Of a stretch of DNA of 64,000 nt, positions 1 to 11,000 are shown piece by piece (within the stretch, counting starts at the first letter, position 1; each line of letters begins with the position of its first letter). The notes below the pieces were generated by a model. The model worked only from the letters and a program-made list of their open reading frames with translations. It did not search any database and was not told where the DNA came from. Origin of the DNA: Trematomus loennbergii (Eukaryota; Chordata; Actinopteri; Perciformes; Nototheniidae); the NCBI GenBank assembly GCA_012861695.1, contig JAAOOA010000127.1:20544255-20608254 (forward strand), read 5' to 3'. The position numbers and the translations under genes are program-made.

Positions 1-334
1 GCAATTGGTAGAAGTGAATAGCTAATACAATCCTATAAACAAAATACCTGATGGTCGCATTTTACCCAGCTAAAATTAAATTGGACTCATGTTCATGTAA
101 GCACGTGTTATCCACAGACCATTTTTGTGCATCTAAGCAATAACTCATTAAAGAAATGATTCATTTTGATTCATTTCCAGGTAGCCCGGAAGCGCTCAAA
201 TGCTAACTCATTTCAAAGTTAAAGACTCATTCCTATACATTCCATTGCCTTTTTCCTTTGCCTATTCTTTAAACACTTCTTCTAATTTCATGACATATTT
301 AAAACTATTCCCACTGTGATGTTTTCCCAATCAG

Positions 335-1320
335 ATGAGATGCCTACCCCTGTGATGCCCGGCAGGTTGCCCATGGCTCTGGCCCTGGGGCAGCAGCAGC
401 AGCAACAGCTGGCACAAGCTGCCGCGCTGGAGAGTTTCAGAGAGAGGCTGGAGCGCAGCGCTGGAGGAGCCGCAGCCGACGGGCCAGAGAAGAAGATGAT
501 GAGGATGGCCGAGGAGCAGCAGCGCCTCATGCAGCAGGCCATCCAACAAACCTCCTGGCCTTCGCTTCTCACTTCAACCCCATGAATCTCAAACTTAACA
601 ATGGACATGGTGAGTTGTCTAGGCTGTGATTGTTATACTGGCTCTTTCATTACTTAACATGATTTAAGGAAAGTTTATTAAATGGAGTATTTTATTCCCC
701 CCCCCCCCCCACAGAGAACAAACAGGATATGTCTCTGAGCATCTCCACTAATGGAGCAGCCAGTATCAGTGTGTCTGTGGAGGTCAATGGCACAGTTTAC
801 TCAGGTGAGCGATACCATTTAAACAGGGTGTATGCCTTTTTAGTGCTTTTTAAATTCCCCCAAAAACTGCTACACCTCTGTCAGAAGATAAACAATGTAC
901 GCCTACAGGCTCCTGTACAACTCAGAAAACAAAATGTCCTATTATGTGTCTTTAATCTGTACAAAAGCAGGAGATAAACTACAAATTCTGGTTGAATAGG
1001 CGAGAATGGAATACAATTGAATGTAACTATTTCATGCCTTGGAGCAGTGATTTCCTCACAAAACATATATGTTTTCACTTTTATCAGCACTACATTCTTC
1101 CTCAAACTTGACTGAATTTCCTAATTTGTATGTTTTTTATGGTTTTCATTGTAATCTTATCTCTGATCTCTGCATTGCAGGAAAGCTGTTCGCCCAGAAG
1201 TCGGCTGCTCCTGCGGCGTCGCAGGCTGTAAATCTGGCAGGAACGAATGGTTTCAGTGCCATGTCCTCCTCGCATAGTCCCTCCTCTTCATCTTCCACTT
1301 CCTCTAAGGGACCAAATTAA
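335..1320 (+). CDS. arid3b: ARID3-family DNA-binding protein, C-terminal (REKLES) part; probably arid3b
   Basis: Partial gene: the upstream exons with the ARID DNA-binding domain lie left of the window. Three coding exons are visible: 335-609, 715-804 and 1181-1320, each with AG/GT borders, ending at TAA 1318-1320. The first encodes a Gln-rich stretch (QQQQQQLAQAAALESFRERL) and then EEQQRLMQQAIQQ, the start of the REKLES domain. The second encodes SLSISTNGAASISVSVEVNG, the conserved REKLES beta part, which in ARID3 proteins supports self-association and nuclear shuttling. The tail is Ser-rich. The family is certain. The paralogue choice (ARID3B rather than 3A or 3C) rests on synteny with EDC3 and CSK, as on human 15q24. 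Odd point: the frame breaks at the AAA run 548-550. One more A would give the family sequence IQQNLLAFA and keep frame to the exon end; as written, a stop follows at 583-585. Confidence 0.85.
697..710. repeat. 14-base poly(C) tract abutting a splice acceptor
   Basis: Fourteen consecutive C bases run directly into ACAG, the acceptor of the REKLES exon that starts at 715, and so form its polypyrimidine tract. Homopolymers of this length are unstable and are often miscounted in assemblies, which matters here because other homopolymers in the window seem to have lost bases. Confidence 0.9.
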
Positions 1321-2550
1321 GCCTCACTTGACCTTAAATGTGTCCTCAGCAAAATTATTTAGCACCATGCAAAAACTGTGTGAACTCTTAACTAAACTGC
1401 TGTCTCCTAGGACCCCTCTAGTTGTGCTAGTTGACTTCCTGTTTGTCTACTCAAGCAGTGCAGAAAGTCAGCCGTACCACTTCAGGAAATCTATAACTTT
1501 TACATTATTTTTACAATATAATGTGCTTTAAATAAGTTTTGTCAAGAGGACAGAGATGTTTAACCCCAAAGGCTTTAAAACTGACCATAATATAGATTCA
1601 GATCAGAGTTTACCTTTGTGCCTGTTAGATGTTTTTTCTTTTAAATGGCTTTACAAGGTTTGTTCAGAAGTGTATTGACTTTTCTTTGGTTTGTCAACTG
1701 CATTTATGTCTAATTATCTAACAGTTCGGTAGCTGCCTTTTTCCATAGCCATAGTAGAACAGTATGGTTGCCAAAATGCAGCTAATGAAGACCAAAAAGC
1801 CTTAGCTCAATGTCATAGCTCCTGTCTGTAACGGTTTTACTGGAGCCATTTTGTACCCCTTTTAGTTAAAATTTGGTTTAACCCGACCGAAAGCTCATAG
1901 TTTAATAGCAGCTTTCCAGGTTTATGTATAAAAAAAAAAAAATTAGAGAAATGTTTGCAGGTTGGATTTTTGTATGTTTTGTATTGTGTTTCATTTTATC
2001 TTTTTTTTATATTTAATCATTTGGCTCAGCCTCAAATTAATTTCAAAACATTGATTTCATGTCAGCTTTGAATCAAAGGCAAAACCAGAGAGACGGTTTT
2101 GCTGAGAATTATATGTAGGGTGGAAGTGGTTCAACATTTACCTCAATTGACTTTCCATGTTGGTAAGTTTCTCGGGAATTTCTTCTGGACTCAGGAATGT
2201 CCTTTTGGACTCATCACTGTTATTCTGTATCTTATAATATATATTGCTGTGTTGTGTTGCATTAATGCAGAGAATGTATCACTAATGACCTCAAGCTTTT
2301 GACAAGTGCACACTGAAACAGTGCTACCTCACTCTTCTAGAGAAATATGCAATACTTAATGCAGTGTGTTGGTTTAGACATCTGCTGAAATGGACTGTAT
2401 GTGGACAATCAAGTAGACATATCAATCATGCAAACAAATGTCACTGTGAACTTCAGAAAGCAAGGTGTATGCTAAACTCTGTTTTGATCTTTGCTGAACG
2501 TATTTCTTGGACATGTGGCCATAAGGAATAAAACCATCTTGTGTGCTGTA
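1321..2550 (+). other. 3' untranslated region of the ARID3 gene with poly(A) signal
   Basis: No protein-like reading frame continues after the stop at 1320. The stretch is AT-rich and T-rich on the sense strand, typical of a vertebrate 3' UTR. A canonical AATAAA lies at 2527-2532 and is the best candidate poly(A) signal. An A-run near 1930 is followed by no signal and looks like simple sequence. The true 3' end could lie elsewhere. Confidence 0.55.
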
Positions 2551-4149
2551 GAAAGACTGTGTTTTGTTTTTCTTCAGCCAAGTCATTGTTACCTTTGGAA
2601 AACCCCTGCATTTATAGGCTTGTTTTATCATGTTCCAATAGAAGTTAGCCTTGCGGTTGATAATGTTCGTTTAAGATTATAAAATTGTGTAGTAGTCTTT
2701 TAATAGACGTGTGTCAGCTTGAAACAATCCTAATAAGTAGTTAAGCAATTAATACCTCGTCAAAAAATCTCAGCACAGGTCCACTTATTGGCTGTTGACT
2801 GATCTTTAAACTGCATCTCACAATCTTCACCAGTGACTGAAATGATTTTTGATGTCACACATACTGATCCCAATGTCAAGAAATGAATTTCCATGTTTAG
2901 ATGTATTTAGGACATTCTAAACCTGGTTTGCAACCAAAAACCCAAATGGTAGAATGTAAATGAGTGTCTTTATTCAACTTGAGTACTTTCCATTTAATTT
3001 TACTTCACACTTCCAATCCAAAATGCACTATTTACCCTGCATATCAATCAAGAGTTTACATAGAAAACACATGGATCATTTTACAAATGTAATGCATTGT
3101 CGTAAATTAAACACATTATCAAATTACTTTTGATATTTTAAGTATATTTTGCTAAAAATAAGTATGCACCTTTTTCCGCACTATAATAATAGAGTATTTT
3201 TAATTGCAGTATTTCTAGTTTTACTCCAGTAAATTATCTGAATACCTGCACCTTTGCTGGACAGTACATGCCAAAGGAAAATAATACACGAGTGAGTGGC
3301 CAGATGGGGTAGTATTTACTCGGCTATAAAAAAAAGAGACCACACAAGTTCAGGGGTCTTATTTATCTGTAAACATGCACATTTATCCGTATTCAATGTA
3401 TCATCTCTGCTTTTAATCTCTTTAGCCAAGAGCATGGACCAGTAAACATGCAGTATTTTGTTTCCCTGTCTATAATCTTAAAAGTCATTTATATTTTCTT
3501 CCTAATTGAGACCGTGGTGTTTTTCCACATAAGTCTATCAGAAGTCTACTTAATTTCTACATGGAAGAGGAAGAACAGAAATAGTCTGTATTGAGAGTTA
3601 ATTCCTGAACTCTACAGCAGACCTTTGACAGACTTTATACCGGGTTAAACTAATGGAGATGAGAGCTCACGGTTCAGATTGAACAGGTTGTAGGATTTAA
3701 TGTGGGGAGGGTTATTCTATAACACTGCTGGATGGCATCTGGAATACTGTAGAAGAAAGATGCTACAGGCACAATTCAGAGGTATTATCAGATGATATCT
3801 CCGCCCACTGCCCCGCCAACCAGGGCGGAATAATACTCGTCAAGTCACTCAGTGCAGATGAAGGGATCACTGTCCTCGGACGATGACTGGAATATATTGT
3901 CAATGTGCAGGTTTTATTACTCAAAACTGAAACTTGTGTTTTAAATAGTGTGATTTTGTGTGCCTTTGTGTTTCTGGCACACCCAAATAATGGCATAGAT
4001 TGCCTGAAACAAAATCATGTGAGGGAGATCTCCAGGACTGAAAGCCAGAATGTGGTTTAATAAGCCAAACAAATTATCCTCTTCACCGGGACTTCTTGGC
4101 TTCTACTTGTGGATGTTTTAAAATAGGCTCTCAGCACTCTGTTGGCACC
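2551..4149. other. Intergenic stretch and 5' flank of the synaptotagmin-like gene
   Basis: I see no coding exon here. The stretch is AT-rich, with scattered short open frames that resemble no family. The last hundred or so bases before 4150 probably hold the promoter and 5' UTR of the next gene, whose first coding exon has no acceptor close upstream of its ATG. No clear TATA box or CpG-rich core stands out. Confidence 0.4.
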
Positions 4150-7100
4150 ATGCCTTACCACGATGAGGAGTATCCGGGTCAGCCTCTGTGGCAGTCGGTG
4201 CTGCTCTTCTGCTGTAAGGGTATGATCGAGGGCATCATGGTCATACTCTTCTTCTGGCTCCTGGTGCAGGTCCTTTTCACCAAACAACTGGAAGGTATGG
4301 CCCTAAAGGATAAGTTCACAGTTTTTATGATTCTAAATTAACATCCGCATGGTCATATTTGTACCAATACAAGTATGTGGTACAACGTTTTTAGGCATGT
4401 GAATATTGTTCTGAACAGTTTCTGAACAGCTGCCATCTGATTTAAGTTATTATTCTCTCTTTTGTCTGCAGTTCACCTCCAAATCCTTCTTTTGGTCGGA
4501 CTGATCGCTTTTTGTCTCAGTTTGTGCCTGGGATGTGTCCTGTGCTGGAGAAGTCATATGAGTGAAGTGAAAGACAAAGATGCTGTGACTTCAGTACAGG
4601 CTCCTGTTGAACCTTTGACCTTTGTCCAGAGCCCGCCTCCCTCATTGCCAAGGCAGCAATACGAGGAGCTGGACGGAGACATAGTGGAGTACCCCTCCAC
4701 TTTCACCAGCCCTGCCCCTTCGGTGTCTGATTTGTCCTCTCTGCCATTCTCTAAACCAGCTAGAGCTGCCTCTGAACAGACGCACCAGCCAAAGTCTTAT
4801 TTCTCCCTGCGTCACCTCAACACAACACCACAAACAGCCCCCCTTTACAAAGCCATTGATCCCAGCCATGCTTCCCTGCCTGCATTTCCCAAACTGGGAC
4901 AGTTGTCCAAAAAATGTAAGACTCTGCAGAGGCACTGCATGGTGACTGGAGATAAAATATCTTACAATGAACACAGCCGGCTCACTGGCCCAGTGCTGTC
5001 TCTCCTTCAATGCCTGAAGAACGAATCCCACTGGCTCAACTGAGCTATGGCTCCAGTGCCAGCTGCCAACAGCTAATATCACCAAATCCCTGCCTCAATT
5101 TCACTATGGCTTTCTCTCCAGATCAACAAACCCTGGCAGTGACTGTGCTCAGCCTCACTGGGACGCCCCACAGGCTGCAGGATGTGTCTGTGCTGGGCAG
5201 CCTGCCGCCTCTCTACCCCTGTCCCATACAGGCCTCTGCCCAGAGCAGCCTCAGCCCAGAGACCCACAGCCTGGTGCTGCTTTTGAAGGTGAGCTCTGTG
5301 AAGGAGCTTATGAGGTGTGTCCTGAGAATAGCCATATACACACGGGAACCTCCCAGCATGAGAGGCACCACGCTGGCTGAACTGGAGGCTGAATGTGGAG
5401 GGAGAGACTGGGGATCAGAGCAACAATTTCACTTCACAAAAGAGCTCGATCTAAACAAGTGGAGGACAAAAAAGGTACTGGTGTGTTGAACTAAAATATG
5501 TGAGTAGGTGTTGAATTCATTTTAAAGATATAGAGCAGAATAACCTGTAAGGACAACTGTATCAAAAACATGTTGCTGGGCCTCTTTCGAGCATGTTTAC
5601 GATGCATGTTTAAGATCAAAGGTCAAGACCTTTAGGGGCCCATGTGGGTCTCGGGCCCAAGGCAAAGTGTTGCCTGTTGAGCCCAGTTGGTAATCCTGTA
5701 GAAAGGTCACAGTTAAATGATCTGCTGAAACGTGCAACAAGCGAAAGACATGGAGACAAACAAAAACCTGTATTTGTCAGTATATAAAAAGACTGTTTCC
5801 TATGGTGATTTATCTGAATGTTGTACTCTACAAAGCTACTGCACTACACATGCTGCATGTCCTGCGGATCAATGTTTCTCTTTCTGCTCTTTGACGGCAG
5901 AGTCTGATATCACACGATGCACCGCCCTGTAAAGTGCTAAGCTGTCCTCCACAGATCTACATTTTGCTTCAGTATCAGACTACGGCCCACCGCATCAAAG
6001 CCACGGTCCTCAGAGCAGAAAACCTAGAAAACCTCGTCCACTCGCTGGCAGCAGCAGGTAAAGCCGGAGTTTAATGTCACTAGAATTTGACAAAATGTGT
6101 ATTTCATTCAGTGATCCTGTAAAGACAACCTGCATAGGGATTATGTAAGCATGCAGGGCGGAACCAACTTTTGCTTTTTAAGGGCTGATGTAAAGTAATT
6201 CCCTATGTTTGCTTTTAATGTTTAGGGGATTAAATTATGTCTTACAGGACTCAAATGCAGCAGGAGATCATCCCTTTTTTAATGACATTGTAGTTTAATC
6301 CCTCACTATTCACAATCCGCAGGAAAATGTTCCAATCTCCTCTGGATCTCTGATCTGACAGATCTAATCTTTGTTTGCATTAGCCTGTCTAGGCATTACT
6401 TTTATTGCAGACAAGCACATCCTGTATAAAGAGCCATTAGATGATATCTGTCTCAGTGCCGTTATGTCACATGAATTTGACTAGGATAATCTGTTTGTTT
6501 TATATCAGATTTGTTCATGCGAGTAGACAGAATGGCATTACAATGGATAAAGATAGGGGAGAAAATGCATGTTATGCTTTCTAGAGAGTGAGAACAGTAG
6601 AACATGTTGTCAGTTTGATAAACCTACTAGTGTGATGTGCTTTTTCAACATTTCTACCTTTTAGGTTTAGGTTTTACATCTGACTCATCTATAAGAAAAT
6701 GCCTGCTCGTCTGCATTTTAGTTTGGTAGCTGTTGCAAGAAAATATTTTACACCAAAAACATTGTGGCATGCGAACTCTACTCCACTGCTTCCATTTACT
6801 GTAGTTAGAAAGCCACTTCTTTCCTGCATGCATTTGAATATCAGCTGTCATGTTTAATCTTTGTTCAACAATAGACTTTCTTTCACACTTATAATCTTTG
6901 TGTGCACAGAATACCAGGTGGCGTCAATCTGCATAATAAAGGAGTCATGATCAACAGCAGAGAAACTGAAGGAAGCTCCTGTACTCTGTGGGATTCTTCT
7001 TTCCTGTTAGACCTGCCTCCAGGAGAGATCACTCAGCTGCCCCTCCTGCTTGAGTTTGTTATCATGCAGGTACATATCACAGAGTAAAATGCATTTATGC

Positions 7101-7315
7101 CAATTTATACATGTTTTCTTAACATAACCCTCTGAATTCCACTTTCTATTTCCTCTCTAATGGGACACATGTAGGTCCTTCCTGACGGAAAAGCTGTCGG
7201 TCGAGTGCTTATCGGAGCACAGGCTGCAGGTGCAGGACTCGCTCACTGGAGGGACATGTGCAGCCTGCAGGTGGAGCAGGCACGCTGGCACATTGTACAA
7301 CCAGAGTGTCTATAG
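4150..7315 (+). CDS. Synaptotagmin-like membrane protein with two C2 domains
   Basis: Five coding exons: 4150-4294, 4472-5474, 5955-6057, 6910-7069 and 7175-7315, about 517 codons. The start ATG at 4150 sits in a good Kozak context (GGCACCATGC). The N terminus carries two hydrophobic helices, about residues 15-45 and 49-75, the second ending in Cys-rich CLGCVLCW. A Pro/Ser-rich linker follows, then a C2A-like domain (from about TMAFSPDQQTLAVTVLSL) and a C2B-like domain ending in AHWRDMCSLQ...WHIVQPECL, the typical synaptotagmin C2B end. The usual Asp clusters for calcium binding are not apparent, so it may bind phospholipid or partners without calcium. Two frame breaks, near 4993-5010 and 6917-6924, each fit one missing base; the phase of exon 6910-7069 independently demands it. 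The exact member is unknown; syt18/syt19-type fish genes are candidates. Confidence 0.7.
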
Positions 7316-7925
7316 AGTGCTGACACTCAAGAAAAACTTTGGGAGCAGTGGACCTGATGTATTGTAAGAACTCTGGGTAGAAGTTAAAATATCATGTCAC
7401 CTTTGCCATGAAGGGCACACAGCTGGTGTTTACATTGTATATGAAATTGTTTGATTACTGAGAGTTCATTTGTGTGTATATATATATATATGGGCAATCA
7501 GCAATAGCCTTAGTAATGGCCTTATTTCAATGGATCAACCTGTTAATACTCCGTTGGGAAGGTGCTGTAAGTGCACAAAACAACCTTTGTAGAGTTCAGA
7601 ATGCATGGTCTTCTAACAGAACAATGCATGTCGTCTTTCTAAATGGATCTTTTACATTTTTTGGAGAACTTAATAATATCTTATAACCATTCAGTCACTC
7701 TACATGTAAATAAGAAGAAAAACATAAAGCTACTTGAAGTAATCGTTTGTAAAAGTCCTGCTTAACATCAGTCCTTGTTACTAAAATCCATGCAATACAT
7801 TTATTTTTTCATGTGCATATGGAATTTTATTGTTACTCTAAGATAGTTTTTTTAAATATCTTGTTGGCTGTTGGACTTTCTGAATGATGTGAAGAACGGT
7901 AGCTTGTCATATGAATAAAAGACAA
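7316..7925 (+). other. 3' UTR and poly(A) signal of the synaptotagmin-like gene
   Basis: Non-coding sequence after the TAG at 7313-7315, with a short TA repeat near 7479-7491. A canonical AATAAA at 7914-7919 marks the likely transcript end. On the opposite strand the next gene has its own AATAAA (TTTATT at 7946-7951 on the plus strand), so the two transcripts converge within a few tens of bases. Confidence 0.65.
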
Positions 7926-7945
7926 GTTTTGCTTGCTTGGTGACT

Positions 7946-7951
7946 TTTATT
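7946..7951 (-). other. Poly(A) signal of the coiled-coil gene
   Basis: AATAAA on the minus strand, about 150 bases beyond the TGA stop at 8098-8100. It is the nearest canonical signal downstream of the last exon and lies opposite the end of the convergent synaptotagmin-like transcript. Confidence 0.6.
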
Positions 7952-8097
7952 AACAGTGTCATCTGAGGTAAAAGCATCTATCAAGTATAACCTTAACATC
8001 ATTGTGTCTTTAAAATGCTGAAATAAGTTAGTCCTTTATTTTGAGTAAAACATTTAAAGCTATAAGGCACAAAGTTAGCTGGTTCAGCACAAACACC

Positions 8098-11000
8098 TCA
8101 TTTGTCTCCTTCCTCCTCTTCATCTTCATCTGGGCTACAGATATCTACCAGCTCAGCCAGGAATAATCCATCAGGATAGAGCAAAGCGGGCTTGATCTGC
8201 TGCAGGTCGGTCACATCTGAACCGAGAGCAGTCTTGTTTTTTGCAGTAAGAGGGCAGTCCTGGATTGGTTTGCACCTTAGTGTTGCTGAATCAGGAAAAA
8301 AAAGACATAAGTCACACAAAACATACACATTTTAAAATGTCATATCTTGCAAATACAGAAGATAGAAAATCAAGCAAGAACAGAAGAATAAAAATAAAAA
8401 TCAATTAAGATCAAAGTAAACAAATACAAATTAGAAAAGTAGCTTGTTATTGTATTAATAATGTATGAATCCCATAGATTTCCCAAAAGCTCGAAACTAT
8501 AAACATTGCACATATCAAAGCAAATGTCTACACTACTGATTATTACATTAATTCATGCACAACTTCACCTGGCAGCAGATTTTCATTGTTTGCCTTCAGT
8601 TTGCAGATAACTGCAGTCATAGTTGACATCTGGCAGGGGAAAGAGCAGTTTTTAATCTCTAATTTAATCTTTATTTTGGGTGCAGAGACCTCTTTTGCAG
8701 ATGTGTCTGTAGAATGCTATTTAAGTAAATTGTTGTGTTATTTTTTTTCAAACGGAAGCTTAAAAAGTGCAGAAGAGGGCAACTTCTTGTTTATCAAATA
8801 AGATAAAAGTTTTAAGAAGATAAAATGTGCAGTTTCTTATTTATCAGCACTGCAAACCATTAAGAGCTTTTAAAGACTTTGATAAAGACTTGTATTTTAT
8901 CTGAATGTTTTTCAGTACAAGACACTGACGTACTGTAACTCTTTCCTATCCTCTTATCATTGAGTCAGATGTGTTCCAGTTGACCGGTTCACTCCTCAGC
9001 TTCAATCAGATTATTTACCCAGTAGAAAGAGTCATATGTGAGATTATAGCTGAAAGACATTTCACATTGCGTTTAAGTGGTTATGCAGCCAGGCTGACAC
9101 TCCTCCCTGTAGGCCTATGTTCTTTGATTAAAGCAGAAACTGGGATTAGTGCACGTGTGTGTGCGTGCGTGCGTATGTGTGTGTATGCAATGAATGAATG
9201 TGTGGGTAGTTCTGCTCATTTTATTATAATATATGCAACGATTAAGCCATCAATGATATTAATTTCCACCGGTTGCAGATGCTAATACATTATATATCAA
9301 ACATGCTTGCATGCAGACAGGCAGATGCAGATGGTCTTTGAGCTGTGTTGTGGCTGGAGGTTTAAAACTGATGTTTTAGTCATTTAGCAGTTGCATACAA
9401 CCTGTTTAGACTGTTTGTTTATGTTTTTCTACTTAAAAAACCGTTACATTTGATGTAATCTAAGTCTGTGCACCTGTTGGCTTTGGTTGTGCCAGTTTTC
9501 CTCAACATGAGCCTCCTCCCCTCCTGGACAGTCACACTCCTCTTCATCCTCCTCAAACACTGGCATTAAACCTGAACCATGCTGCCAGATCCTCCTGTCC
9601 ACTGAATTCTGAATGGAGAAAAAAATGAAAATATTTAAGTTAAATGTAAACACTCTAGCTGTATATGTTAGTTTCTGAAAGGTTCCTCACCCTTACACCC
9701 TTAGATGTTTGGGACCGGTCTTCTGGTGAGGAGGGTGCATTTTGACCTGCAGCTAATCTGTTGTCAACCGTTTCCACCTCTTTTCCTTCTCGCTCCTTAA
9801 ACAGATTCTTTAACTACAACCATGGTAAGATACAATATATTCATCAAGTGATGCTTTGTCATTTACAAAAGGTAAAAACAAGGCTTACAGGCCTACATGG
9901 CTCGAGCTAAATGCTAATGTAATGAATATGACAATGCTAACGTGAGGATGTAGCACCTTTCTCCTTTGTTATTGTTACCCTATTAGTTTAGCATGTTAGC
10001 ATGCTATTGCTAACACTTGCTAATTAGCAGTGGTGGAAGAAAGAGGCTACTTTTGCTTAGGCCTACAAGTGAAAGTTATCAAGTATGAAAAGTCAAACTA
10101 ATCAATTATTCAGAATTGACAATTCAAGTATTATTCATATTATATTAATGGATTATAATGAACATTGCAACTGGTGTAGCTACTTTATTCTCTTCTGGTA
10201 GCTTGTGTATTTCAGCTAAATACTCTCGGGAAAGTATGTCTAAATAAAATGCTTGACCTATTCATCAAATAGTTGTTGAGATATTTCGGTCTTAAAAATG
10301 TATCAGACCAACATAACCAACCCTAGATCCTTGTATTAAAACACACTGAAATGGTGTTAGCATCAGGCATTGTGTACCTGCTCAGTGACCATCCTCTGCT
10401 GGTCTGTCTCTGGATCTAAAGGAGAGACAGTTGTATCCTTCCTGCCTTCAACAGATGGTATCTCATTTTGAACCTGTAGATAAGAAATCTGTCATTCATT
10501 ATGTTCACTACCACTATAGAAGGCCATCCTTAGAGGTGTTGTTTTTATGAACTTTACCGGATAAAGCTGCCTCAGTGTTTGGAGCCTCTGGTCTGACAAT
10601 GTTTCTTCTTCCTGCAGCTGCCTCGTTCTCCTCCTGCTCTCTGAAATCATACGAAGGAAAATGTTTTACATCTGAGCCAGTGAGGAAAAGCATTGCATGA
10701 GCCTACCAAATGTGTATTTATTTTAAAACAGTCTCTTACCTTCCAGCTGGGACCTCAGTGAGTTACTGGTCCAGATAGTTGCTTGGTTTCCATCATCCTG
10801 ATCTTCAGAGGACTTTAAAGTGAGTGTTCATGAGAAACAGATGATACAGGAAGAAGAGATGTGCTGGTTATTCCAACCGTTCAAGCACAGATCTATTGTG
10901 TTTTTAATTAATAGCTTGATGAGGCTGCATGTTTAGATTGAGAGAAAGAAAGTGAGACATCTTTAGTTGAACCTGTTGTTTTCAATTTCTCTAGCCTTTC

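Noticed and set aside
541..585. Programmed ribosomal frameshift in the ARID3 gene
   Set aside because: No slippery heptamer or downstream structure stands out, and similar one-base losses occur in unrelated genes nearby, so a sequence error is simpler.
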